Translations under genes and position numbers: made by a program
In this document: one piece after another, positions 8,941 through 16,617 of the stretch
Layout: the number at the start of each line of letters is the position of its first letter
Numbering within the stretch: position 1 is the first letter of the stretch
The notes under the pieces: model-generated
Told to the model about the DNA's origin: nothing
What the model saw: only the letters and a program-made list of their open reading frames with translations
The model's database searches: none
NCBI RefSeq assembly: GCF_019966535.1
Contig: NZ_JAIMID010000013.1
Location: 62,001-126,000 of the forward strand
Length of the DNA: 64,000 nt
Source of the DNA: Mesobacterium pallidum
GTDB lineage: Bacteria > Pseudomonadota > Alphaproteobacteria > Rhodobacterales > Rhodobacteraceae
Direction: 5' to 3'

Positions 8941-10230
8941 TCAGAGCAGCCAGAGTGAGAGCGCCGGGAAGGCCACCAGCAGCACCAGCCGCACGAGGTC
9001 CGAGATGATGAACGGCGTGACGCCGACGTAGATCTGGCGCAGGCTCACGTGCTTGGCGATGGAGTTGATGACGAAGACGTTCATCCCGATCGGCGGGGTG
9101 ATCATGCCAAGCGTGACGACCATGACATAGATCACTCCGAACCAGATCGGATCGAACCCGAGGGACACGATCACCGGAAAGACGATCGGCAGGGTCAGTA
9201 GGGTCATTGCCAGTTCGTCCATCACCGCGCCCAGGACGAGGTAGCCCAGAAGGATCAGCGACAGCACCCCAAGTGGCGGCAATGGCTGTTCCGCCAGCCA
9301 TCGGATCAGGGCCGTTGTCGTTCCCGTGACGGTCAGGAAATAGCCGAAGATCAGCGCGCCGATGACGAGCGTGAAGATCGACGCGGACATGCGCAGCGCC
9401 TCTGCCAGGCAGCGGAATGTCGCGGCCAGCCCCAGCTTGCGCCGGACGACTCCGATCAGCCATGCCCCTCCGGCGCCGACTCCGGCGGCTTCGGTCACGG
9501 TAAAGACGCCCGCGTAGATGCCGCCGATGACCAGAACGAACAGCATCAGAACGGCCCAGACCTTGCGCAACGCGCTCCAGCGTTCGGCCCGCGAGGCCTT
9601 GGGCTGGCGCACCATCAGATGGGGCCGGCGCCAGGCGATCAGCATGATCACGCCGGCATACATGGCCATGCCCAGCGCGCCCGGAATGATGCCGGCGATG
9701 AACAGCTTGCCGATGTCCTGTTCAGTGATGAAGCCATACAGCGCGAACACCGCTGAGGGCGGGATCATGATGCCAAGCGTGCCACCTGCCGCGATCAGCC
9801 CGGCGGCCAGTCCGCCGTTGTAGCCGCTCTGCTCCATCTCTGGCAGGGCGACGCGAGTCATGGTCGAGGCGGTGGCGATCGAGGACCCGTTGATCGCCGC
9901 GAACCCGCCGGCCGCCAGCACCGAGGCCACGCCAAGGCCGCCGGTCACATGTCCGATCCAGGCGCGGGCGCACTGGAACAGTTCGCGGCTCAGATCCCCT
10001 CGCGCGGCGAAGACCCCCATCAGGATGAACATCGGAATGACCGAGAATTCATAGGATGTCAGTGTGTTGAACGTGACCTGCCCCATCAGGTTCAGCGCCG
10101 GGCCGGCTCCGACGATCCAGCCAAAGCCTGCTGCACCAGCGATGGCCATGCAGAAGCCGACCGGAACGCGCAGCATCAGCAGCACGAACAGAAGACCGAA
10201 CCCCAGTCCGGTGGCGACGGGATTGTTCAT
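8941..10230 (-). CDS. TRAP transporter large permease (DctM family)
   Basis: Channel subunit (429 aa) of the second TRAP transporter. Family signatures are visible: LRVPVGFCMAIAG at the start, INGSSIATASTM, the GIMIPPSAVFALYG motif, and MITPPIGMNVFVINS near the end. The ATG at 10230 overlaps the dctQ stop by 4 bp; the frame is open upstream of it, but that part is antisense to nothing recognisable and lacks a membrane segment. It is the third gene of a dctP-dctQ-dctM operon read leftward and ends at the strong terminator at 8892-8925. By context it imports the substrate of the GntR regulon. Confidence 0.92.
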   Translation of the reverse strand: MNNPVATGLGFGLLFVLLMLRVPVGFCMAIAGAAGFGWIVGAGPALNLMGQVTFNTLTSYEFSVIPMFILMGVFAARGDLSRELFQCARAWIGHVTGGLGVASVLAAGGFAAINGSSIATASTMTRVALPEMEQSGYNGGLAAGLIAAGGTLGIMIPPSAVFALYGFITEQDIGKLFIAGIIPGALGMAMYAGVIMLIAWRRPHLMVRQPKASRAERWSALRKVWAVLMLFVLVIGGIYAGVFTVTEAAGVGAGGAWLIGVVRRKLGLAATFRCLAEALRMSASIFTLVIGALIFGYFLTVTGTTTALIRWLAEQPLPPLGVLSLILLGYLVLGAVMDELAMTLLTLPIVFPVIVSLGFDPIWFGVIYVMVVTLGMITPPIGMNVFVINSIAKHVSLRQIYVGVTPFIISDLVRLVLLVAFPALSLWLL

Positions 10231-10688
10231 TTGATTAGGTCGTCTTTCTTGAGAAACAGGGCGAGCGACGCAGCAAATGCCACCACGATTCCGGTCGCGA
10301 TCACCAGATTGACCGGCCAGAGGGGCACGCGCAGTTCGGCGGTCGAGCCCCCTGTCGAGACGGACTTCAGCGCGCGTGCCATCATCACCCAGGCCAGCGT
10401 GGCCAGGAAGGCGGCGGAAATCACGTCGGCCAGCCGGTTGACCACCAGGCCGACCCTTTCCCCGAGAGCGGACCACTTGATGTCGATCCCGATATGTTCG
10501 CGGTCGTAGGTCGCGAGCGCGATGCCCCAGGCAAGCGCCACACCCTGCGACAGGCGGGCGAAGTCGAAGGCGTCGGGCAGGCCCCTGTTGAAGCCGAACC
10601 GCAGGATGACCGCGGCAAAGGTGAAGAGGGTCACGAGCCCCAGAGAGAGGCTCGCGAAATAGGTTACAAGACGTGCAACCGACTGCAT
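10227..10688 (-). CDS. TRAP transporter small permease (DctQ family)
   Basis: Small permease subunit (153 aa) with four hydrophobic segments and a conserved LSQGVALAWGIALATYDREHI-like central region (only part quoted: ALAWGIALATYDR). The ATG at 10688 overlaps the dctP stop in a TGATG arrangement, and the 3' end overlaps dctM by 4 bp, so translation of the three genes is coupled. A GTG one codon earlier is possible but less likely. Confidence 0.9.
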   Translation of the reverse strand: MQSVARLVTYFASLSLGLVTLFTFAAVILRFGFNRGLPDAFDFARLSQGVALAWGIALATYDREHIGIDIKWSALGERVGLVVNRLADVISAAFLATLAWVMMARALKSVSTGGSTAELRVPLWPVNLVIATGIVVAFAASLALFLKKDDLIK

Positions 10689-11689
10689 CACTTGGTCTCG
10701 GCAGCGATGGAGGCCGTCAAGGCGTCAAGGATTGCCGCGGCGTCATGGCCCTTGGCCGTGACGTTTTCGATCCAGCGGTCCCCGGCCTTGGAGGCAGCGG
10801 ATCGCCATTCGTCCATTTCCGCATCGGTCAGCACGTGCAGCTGATGACCCTCGTCGGCCATCACGAGGTCCTTGCCGCCAGCTTCGAACTCGACCCAGGA
10901 CGCGCCCAGCTTTTCGGCCCATTCGGGGCTGCATACGGTGTCGACAGCGGCTTTGCCGGCCTCGGACAGGCCCTCGTACTTGGCCTTGTTCATCACCAGT
11001 CCGGCGCCGGCGAAATACATGTTGCGGTCGAGGTGGTATTTCACCGCCTCAGAGATCCCGAAGACCTTGAGCGAACCCCAGGGAAAGGTGATCGCATCCG
11101 CGACACCCCGGTCGATGGCCGAGCGGACCTCGGGCCCCGGAACCTGGATGGCCGAGCCGCCCATGTCCGCAATGACCTGTGCCATGGTGCCACCGGACGG
11201 ACGGACTTTCAGGCCCTGGATATCTGCTGGGGTCGCGATCGGCTTGGACGAATGGAACGTGCCCGGAGGTCCGACGTGTGCGAGGCAGAAATGCACGTCG
11301 GGCATCTCGGTCTCTGCATAGGCCTTGTACCAGTTGTGGACTCCGCGGGCGGCGGCGTCCCGCGGCGCGGTGATGGAAAAGGGAATGTCGATCAGTTCCA
11401 TGATCGGGAAGGCGCCGGGTGTGTAGCCCCAGTTGACCCAAGCGACATCGGCGATTCCGTCGCGCGCCATGTCGAACTGGTCGACCGGACCGCCAAGCTG
11501 GCTTGCGGGGAAAACCTGGACCTCGATCTCGCCGTCGGACGCGGCGGTCAGGGCATCGGCCCAGGCCTTGGCATCTTTGTCGAAATAGTGGTCGGGCGGC
11601 ATGATGTGAGAAAAGCGCAGGGTGTCCGCCGAAGCCGCAAAGGAGGTCAGCGAGAGCAGGCAGGCGGTGAGGGTGAGATGTTTGAACAT
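10688..11689 (-). CDS. TRAP transporter substrate-binding protein (DctP family)
   Basis: Periplasmic receptor (333 aa) of the second TRAP system. A Sec signal peptide covers residues 1-21 with cleavage after FAASA. The mature part starts DTLRFSHIMPPDHYFDK as in DctP proteins, and GLKVRPSGGTMAQV holds the conserved arginine for substrate carboxylates. The ATG at 11689 follows GGGAAACCC and starts the signal peptide cleanly; an upstream ATG at 11725 would place 12 non-hydrophobic residues before it and start inside the operator. First gene of the operon. The core operator copy C lies about 36 bp upstream, tying it to the GntR regulon. Confidence 0.92.
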   Translation of the reverse strand: MFKHLTLTACLLSLTSFAASADTLRFSHIMPPDHYFDKDAKAWADALTAASDGEIEVQVFPASQLGGPVDQFDMARDGIADVAWVNWGYTPGAFPIMELIDIPFSITAPRDAAARGVHNWYKAYAETEMPDVHFCLAHVGPPGTFHSSKPIATPADIQGLKVRPSGGTMAQVIADMGGSAIQVPGPEVRSAIDRGVADAITFPWGSLKVFGISEAVKYHLDRNMYFAGAGLVMNKAKYEGLSEAGKAAVDTVCSPEWAEKLGASWVEFEAGGKDLVMADEGHQLHVLTDAEMDEWRSAASKAGDRWIENVTAKGHDAAAILDALTASIAAETK

Positions 11690-11724
11690 GGGTTTCCCAA
11701 GGCTGAGGCGTGTTGATGTCTGCA

Positions 11725-11737
11725 AGTATACATGCCT
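11725..11737 (-). promoter_or_regulatory. Putative GntR operator, copy C
   Basis: On the plus strand AGTATACATGCCT; on the minus strand AGGCATGTATACT. It shares the CATGTATAC core with copies A and B but not the full 16 bases. It lies about 36 bp upstream of the TRAP dctP start, where a repressor would cover the promoter. Confidence 0.6.
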
Positions 11738-11740
11738 TCA

Positions 11741-12076
11741 ATCAAGAGTCTCCTGTTAATCACAGTCGGCTGTTCTTCGGCCGCGCAGATGGGGCTGCCT
11801 GCCGGAATTTCAGGCATCAGCGCGGGGCGGCCAGCCCAGGGCCGGCACGATGCGGCGACAATTGAGCGGCGCGGCGATTGATCGACGTGGTGGGCGTGGC
11901 TGACCAGGACCCGAAGCCTGTTCCCGCAGGACCTTGCACCAGAGCCGTGAGACGACGGACCGAAACGCCGCACCAGACTGCCCCGTCTGCGGGTTCACGG
12001 AAGGTGCCCGAGACCCCGTGACGGGTGTGAACCCGTTGCCGAGGTCCCGAGCCTGGCGCCGCGCCGCCTTGCGGGG
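11741..12076 (+). other. Intergenic region, no gene supported
   Basis: About 340 bp upstream of the TRAP operon and downstream of the DUF4345 gene. Open frames on both strands are arginine- and proline-rich readings of GC-rich DNA without family features. No RNA gene or clear terminator was recognised. Confidence 0.45.
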
Positions 12077-12499
12077 TCAGCCTGGCATGTCCGCCAGGCC
12101 GTCCCGGCGGGACATGGGACGGAAGGCGGCCAGCAGCAGCAGCGCGATGGCCAGTTCCGCGCCAAGCACGGCGAGCACGCTGGCCGAGGGCAGGCCATCC
12201 AGCGCAAGGCTCACCACGCGACCCGCGGGGAAGCCGAGGAACACGGTCAGCGATGCCGCCAGGGCGATCGGTGCCAGCCGGGCCCGGACGATCCCGGCCA
12301 GCATCAGGGCGCCGAGCGTGGCCAGCGCGGCGCCGGGCGCGCGCAGCTCGCTCAGCATGCTGGCGCCGGGGGCAAGCGTGATCCCGTAGCCTGCATAGAA
12401 GGCCTGCGGGGCGAGCGTGATGAACAGCCCGATGGAAAGCGCGGCGCTGCCGCCGAGGCCAAGGGCGATCTTCTGGAAACCTGTCAGGGTCATGGTCAT
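12077..12499 (-). CDS. DUF4345-type small membrane protein
   Basis: A 140-aa protein with four hydrophobic segments, resembling DUF4345 proteins: FQKIALGLGGSAALSIGLFI opens the first helix, and an ELRAPGAALATLGALML segment matches the family's second helix. Function is unknown in the family. The ATG at 12499 starts MTMTLTG; the frame stays open far upstream only because it runs antisense through the AraC gene. The divergent control of both genes is not obvious: the AraC-type gene lies upstream on the same strand, 146 bp away, so the two could be cotranscribed. Confidence 0.7.
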   Translation of the reverse strand: MTMTLTGFQKIALGLGGSAALSIGLFITLAPQAFYAGYGITLAPGASMLSELRAPGAALATLGALMLAGIVRARLAPIALAASLTVFLGFPAGRVVSLALDGLPSASVLAVLGAELAIALLLLAAFRPMSRRDGLADMPG

Positions 12500-12645
12500 G
12501 TCCTTTGCGTGCAACCCGCCGGGCCAAGGGGGCGCGCCGGGCTTGGGTTGGGTGAGAGATACGCGCTGACTAGCGGCCACGGCGCGCCTGGGCATTGGCC
12601 GGGCGCGCCAAGCTTTGGGCCGCCTGCGCCATTCGCGCGGCGCGC

Positions 12646-13665
12646 TCAGACCGCCACGGCGCGCCGGAAGCTGGCCGGGGTCTGCCCGGTCCAGCGGCGA
12701 AAGGCGCGGGTAAAGGTGCTTTGGTCCGAGAAGCCGGTCAGGAAGGCGACCTCGGCAAGCGCGTAATCCGTGCGGCTCAGCAGGTGCTCGGCCAGGGCGC
12801 GCCGCGTGGTCCCCACGAGGTCCTGGTAGGCCAGCCCGTCCCCGGACAGGCGGCGTTGCAGGGTGCGGGAACTCATGCCCAGCTCTGCGGCGGTCTCGGC
12901 CAGGGTCGGCACGCCCTCGCTCAGCCCTGCGCCGACCTGGTCGCGGACCCGCTGCGCGAGGCCGTCGTCTCGCGGCACCTGGCCAAGTTGCCCTTCCAAA
13001 TGCGCGTCGAAAAAGCGCGCCATGCCGGCGTCGGACAGCCGGTTGGGCCGGCGGGCATCTTCCAGCAACAGCTCCATCGCGTCCCGCCCCGCGCCGAAGT
13101 GGACGGGGCAGCGGAAATGGGCGCGCCAGGCCGCATCCTGTGCCGGGCGGGCGGTCGCGAGGTGGATCGCGACCGGATCGAACGGGTCCCGGCTGACCTC
13201 GCGGCTCAGTGCGCAGGCGGCGGCGACCGCCAGCTCGTTGACCAGGGCCAGGCCGGGGCGCGGTGCGGGGGGCGGGATCACCTCCATCGTCACGCGGCTG
13301 CCGGCGCGCGCGACGCGGAAATTGGCGATCGAGGTGACGACCCTGCCGAACCGCTCGGTCCGGGCATAGGCGCCCAGCAGGTCGGGTGCGGATTTGAAGG
13401 CCAGCCCGAAGGCGCCGTAATCGTCGCAGCGCATCGCCGCGCCCACCCGGATGGGCACCGAACGGCCATCCGCGCCGTTGCCGGCGATCCTCTCCAGCAG
13501 CGTAAGAAAGGCGCTGTCCGGGACCATGTCGCCCGGTTGGACAGGGCGCGCGGGATCGATCCCTGCCTCTGCCAGCATCGCGGCACGGGTGCCGGTGTCG
13601 ATGCAGCCCAGCGATGCGGCGGCGGCCAGAGCCTTGTGAACGAAGATGGCGTCGATCCAGCCCAT
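12646..13665 (-). CDS. AraC family regulator with arabinose-binding-like N-terminal domain
   Basis: A 339-aa transcription factor. Residues 1-200 form the OruR/ArgR-like ligand domain of this AraC branch (QPGDMVPDSAFLTLLERIA, GRSVPIRVG). Residues 240-335 hold two helix-turn-helix motifs, ETAAELGMSSRTLQRRLS and EVAFLTGFSDQSTFTRAF, the second being the highly conserved AraC signature. Its target is not evident; the DUF4345 gene downstream on the same strand is the nearest candidate. Confidence 0.85.
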   Translation of the reverse strand: MGWIDAIFVHKALAAAASLGCIDTGTRAAMLAEAGIDPARPVQPGDMVPDSAFLTLLERIAGNGADGRSVPIRVGAAMRCDDYGAFGLAFKSAPDLLGAYARTERFGRVVTSIANFRVARAGSRVTMEVIPPPAPRPGLALVNELAVAAACALSREVSRDPFDPVAIHLATARPAQDAAWRAHFRCPVHFGAGRDAMELLLEDARRPNRLSDAGMARFFDAHLEGQLGQVPRDDGLAQRVRDQVGAGLSEGVPTLAETAAELGMSSRTLQRRLSGDGLAYQDLVGTTRRALAEHLLSRTDYALAEVAFLTGFSDQSTFTRAFRRWTGQTPASFRRAVAV

Positions 13666-13839
13666 GCGGCCAGCCTAGCGCTGTGCGCGCGGCATGGCTA
13701 TCGGGCCTGCGGCCGCGGCGCCGGCGGGCCATGCGCAATGGCCACAGGGACCGGGCGATGGAATGCAGGGCGCAAGGCACCCCGTGGACCATCGCTGCGG
13801 GCGCCCCCTAAGGGATGCCGGGACGCCCGCAGCGACGGC

Positions 13840-13873
13840 CATGCCCGCGCCCGATGTCCCGGGCGCGGGCATG
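13840..13873 (-). terminator. GC-rich hairpin after cyanase operon
   Basis: CATGCCCGCGCCC and its exact complement form a 13-bp stem around an 8-nt loop, 4 bp past the cyanase stop. There is no T-run, so it may terminate weakly or protect the 3' end of the operon mRNA. Confidence 0.55.
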
Positions 13874-13877
13874 GGTC

Positions 13878-14348
13878 TTACCAGGAGTTGTAGGACAGGA
13901 ACTTGCCCGACATCTCGACCTTGACCCGGTCGCCCTTGGGGTTCTCGACCTTGGTCACGGACATGTCGAAGTCGATGGCCGACATGATGCCGGTGCCGAA
14001 CTTTTCCTCGATCAGCGCCTTGAGCGTGGGGCCGTAGACGCCGACGATTTCGTAAAAACGGTAGATGCAGGGATCGGTCGGCACGGCCTGATCCCAGACC
14101 TTGGTCGGCGGCTCTTCCAGCACGCTGGCGGCTTCCTGCGGCAGGCCCATCACGCTGACCAGCGCGGCGGCCTTGTCCTTGGGAAAGCCGTTCATGCCCA
14201 TGCAGGCCGAATGGGTCCAGACCGGCGACATGTCGATCTTTTCCGCGATCTGCTCCCAGGTCATCCCGGCCTGTTTCTTGGCCGAGAGGATCATCATCGT
14301 CACGTCTTCCTTGGTCATCATCTTGGGCACCTCGAAGCTGTCTTTCAT
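13878..14348 (-). CDS. cynS: Cyanate hydratase (cyanase)
   Basis: Converts cyanate and bicarbonate to ammonia and carbon dioxide, giving nitrogen and detoxifying cyanate; the enzyme is a cytoplasmic decamer. Length 156 aa matches the family. The catalytic triad is present as R97, E100 and S123, one residue shifted from the E. coli enzyme, within YRFYEIVGVYGPTLK and GTGIMSAIDFDMS. The N-terminal helical domain (AKKQAGMTWEQIAEKI) is also typical. It is the last gene of an operon encoding an NrtABC-like transporter and an NTF2-like protein, which makes cyanate the likely transported anion. Confidence 0.96.
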   Translation of the reverse strand: MKDSFEVPKMMTKEDVTMMILSAKKQAGMTWEQIAEKIDMSPVWTHSACMGMNGFPKDKAAALVSVMGLPQEAASVLEEPPTKVWDQAVPTDPCIYRFYEIVGVYGPTLKALIEEKFGTGIMSAIDFDMSVTKVENPKGDRVKVEMSGKFLSYNSW

Positions 14349-14379
14349 TTGGGTGGTCTCCTTTCCAGTGTGGCGCGAG

Positions 14380-14856
14380 TCAAAGTCCGAGCTCGGTCAG
14401 CCCGGGGTGATCTGCGGGGCGCGGGCCCTGGGGCCAGCGAAACTTGCGGTCTGTCTCGGCGATGGGCACATCGTTGATCGAGGCATGGCGCACCGCCATG
14501 TAGCCGAGATCGTCGAACTCCCAGTTCTCGTTGCCATGGGCGCGGAACCACTGGCCGGTCGCATCGAGGTATTCGTAGCAAAAGCGGACGGCGATGCGGC
14601 GCGCGTCATGGGCCCAGATCTCCTTGATCAGCCGGTAGCCGGTTTCCTGCGTCCATTTGCGGGCCAGGAAATCGCGGACCTCGTCGCGGCCGTTCAGGAA
14701 TTCCGACCGGTTGCGCCAGCGCGTGTCCGGCGTGTAGGCCAGCGCGACCTTGTCGGGGTCGCGCGTGTTCCAGGCGTCTTCGGCCATGCGGACCTTGCGC
14801 ACCGCATCCTCGTACGAGAACGGCGGCAGCGGCGGGCGGGGGGCTTGGGGGGTCAT
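14380..14856 (-). CDS. DUF1348 / SnoaL-like NTF2-fold protein in the cyanase operon
   Basis: A 158-aa protein of the DUF1348 group of NTF2-fold proteins, recognised by AEDAWNTRDPDKVALAYTPD, the WRNRSEF segment and CYEYLDATGQWFRAHGNENW. The family is widespread and mostly uncharacterised. It lies 4 bp after the transporter ATPase gene and 31 bp before cynS, so it is cotranscribed with them. A role linked to cyanate or a related nitrogen compound is possible but unproven. Confidence 0.82.
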   Translation of the reverse strand: MTPQAPRPPLPPFSYEDAVRKVRMAEDAWNTRDPDKVALAYTPDTRWRNRSEFLNGRDEVRDFLARKWTQETGYRLIKEIWAHDARRIAVRFCYEYLDATGQWFRAHGNENWEFDDLGYMAVRHASINDVPIAETDRKFRWPQGPRPADHPGLTELGL

Positions 14857-14860
14857 GGCT

Positions 14861-15766
14861 CTACTCGTTCACGGCGCGCAGCCGGGCCCCTTCGGGCTCC
14901 GGGTCGGCGTCGGGCTTGGTCTTGTCGATGCGCACCGGCTCGGGGCTTTGGGCCGCGCCACCGCTTTGCTGGCCCGCCAGCTCCTTGGAGCGGTGTCCGA
15001 GGAACTGCACCAGGTGGTTGCGGATCGCGTAGTAATTGGGGTGCTCGACGATCTGGGTCCGGTTGCGCGGCCGGGGGATCGTGATCTCGACCGATTCCGC
15101 CACGCGGGCAAAGGGGCCGTTGGTCATCAGCAGGATGCGGTCGGCCAGCAGGATCGCTTCGTCGATGTCATGGGTGATCATGAAGACCGTCTGCTCGGTG
15201 TCGCCCCAGACCTTGATGAGCTCGTCCTGGATCGTGCCCCGGGTCAGCGCGTCGAGCGCGCCGAACGGCTCGTCGAGCAGCAGCAGCTTGGGCTGGTTGG
15301 CAAAGGCCCGCGCGATGGAGACGCGCTGGCGCATCCCGCCCGAGAGCTGGCTGGGCTTGCGGTGCACCACGTCGCCCTCGAGCCCGACCTTGGCCAGGTA
15401 GGCGCGCGCGTGCTCTTCGACCTTGGCCCTGGACCAGCTGGGATACCGCGCCTTGACGCCGAAAGTCACGTTCTTGAGCGTCGAGAGCCAGGGCAGCAGC
15501 GAGTAGTTCTGGAACACCACGCCGCGGTCCAGCGACGGGCCCGAGACCTCGAACCCGTCCATCTTGACCACGCCGGACGTGGGCTCGGCCAGCCCGGCGA
15601 GGATGTTCATGATGGTCGACTTGCCGCAGCCGGAATGGCCGAGGATGCAGACGAACTCGCCCTTTTCGATGCCGAAACTGGCGTCTTCGAAGACGGTCAT
15701 CTCACCGCCCTGGCCATCGGGGAAACGCTGCGTCAGCTGTTCGATGCTGAGGTAGGGTCTGGTCAT
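14861..15766 (-). CDS. Nitrate/cyanate-type ABC transporter ATPase (NrtD/CynD-like)
   Basis: Cytoplasmic ATPase (301 aa) energising the anion transporter. Walker A is LGHSGCGKST near residue 42, the signature is LSGGMRQR near 145, and Walker B is LLLLDEPFGALD. A C-terminal extension of about 50 residues is rich in charged residues and proline. The ATG at 15766 starts MTRPYLSIEQL; the frame is open upstream only inside the permease gene, which ends 11 bp away. With cynS in the same operon, cyanate is the likely substrate; nitrate or bicarbonate cannot be excluded. Confidence 0.9.
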   Translation of the reverse strand: MTRPYLSIEQLTQRFPDGQGGEMTVFEDASFGIEKGEFVCILGHSGCGKSTIMNILAGLAEPTSGVVKMDGFEVSGPSLDRGVVFQNYSLLPWLSTLKNVTFGVKARYPSWSRAKVEEHARAYLAKVGLEGDVVHRKPSQLSGGMRQRVSIARAFANQPKLLLLDEPFGALDALTRGTIQDELIKVWGDTEQTVFMITHDIDEAILLADRILLMTNGPFARVAESVEITIPRPRNRTQIVEHPNYYAIRNHLVQFLGHRSKELAGQQSGGAAQSPEPVRIDKTKPDADPEPEGARLRAVNE

Positions 15767-15777
15767 GGGGCGGCTCC

Positions 15778-16614
15778 TTATTCCACGTAGGCGACGCTGC
15801 GCTGCAGGTAGCCAAAGGCCGAATCCAGCAGCATGCCGACGACGCCGATCATGAGGATCGAGAAGATGACGGAGGTCAGGTCGAGGTTGTTCCACTCGTT
15901 CCAGACGTAGTAGCCGATGCCGGTCCCACCCACGAGCATCTCGGCCGCGACGATCACCAGCCAGGCGATGCCGATGGAAATGCGCATCCCGGTGATGATG
16001 GTCGGCGCGGCGGCCGGCAGGATCACGGTGAATGCGGTGCGCAGGCTGCCCAGCTCATGCGTGCGGGCGACATTGACCCAGTCCTTGCGGACGCCCGAGA
16101 CGCCGAAGGCCGTGTTGATCAGCATAGGCCAGATCGAGCAGATGAAGATCACGAAGATCGCGCTCGCCTCGCTGTCCTGGATGATGAACAGTGCCAGTGG
16201 CATCCAGGCCAGCGGAGAGATCGGCCGCAGCACCTGGATGAACGGGTTGAACGCCTTGTAGGCGACCTGGCTCATGCCAATGAGAAAGCCGAGCGGGATG
16301 GCAACCAGCGCCGCCAGGAAATAGCCGGTCAGAACGCGGTAGATCGAATAGCCGATCTGGATGCCGATGCCCTTGTCGTTGGGCCCGGCGTCGTAGAACG
16401 GGTTCGACAGCTGCTCCCAGGCCTTGGCGATCACCTGGCTGGGCGGCGGCACGCCCGCCTTGGGCGCGCCTCCTCCGGTCAGCCGTTCGTATTCGGTCAG
16501 CTCTTCGGCGGCCTTCTGGGCCGGGATGGCGGCCTCCCAGATCAGGAGGCCGACCACCAGCATCACCACCGACAGGATCGCCGCGCGCTGGTTGACAGAG
16601 AGGGTGCCCAGCAT
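15778..16614 (-). CDS. Nitrate/cyanate-type ABC transporter permease (NrtB/CynB-like)
   Basis: Membrane subunit (278 aa) of the anion ABC transporter with six hydrophobic segments and the BPD_transp_1 coupling loop around DWVNVARTHELGSLRTAF. An N-terminal periplasmic loop containing GVPPPSQVIAKAWEQL is common in NrtB and taurine permeases. It sits 3 bp after the binding-protein gene and is followed by the ATPase gene. Confidence 0.9.
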   Translation of the reverse strand: MLGTLSVNQRAAILSVVMLVVGLLIWEAAIPAQKAAEELTEYERLTGGGAPKAGVPPPSQVIAKAWEQLSNPFYDAGPNDKGIGIQIGYSIYRVLTGYFLAALVAIPLGFLIGMSQVAYKAFNPFIQVLRPISPLAWMPLALFIIQDSEASAIFVIFICSIWPMLINTAFGVSGVRKDWVNVARTHELGSLRTAFTVILPAAAPTIITGMRISIGIAWLVIVAAEMLVGGTGIGYYVWNEWNNLDLTSVIFSILMIGVVGMLLDSAFGYLQRSVAYVE

Positions 16615-16617
16615 GGA

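Noticed and set aside
8941..10476. Long start of the second TRAP large permease
   Set aside because: The extra 82 residues overlap dctQ out of frame and lack the membrane pattern; the ATG at 10230 overlaps the dctQ stop as usual in TRAP operons.
11810..12076. Small frames upstream of the DUF4345 gene
   Set aside because: Arginine/proline-rich readings of GC-rich DNA that overlap on both strands.
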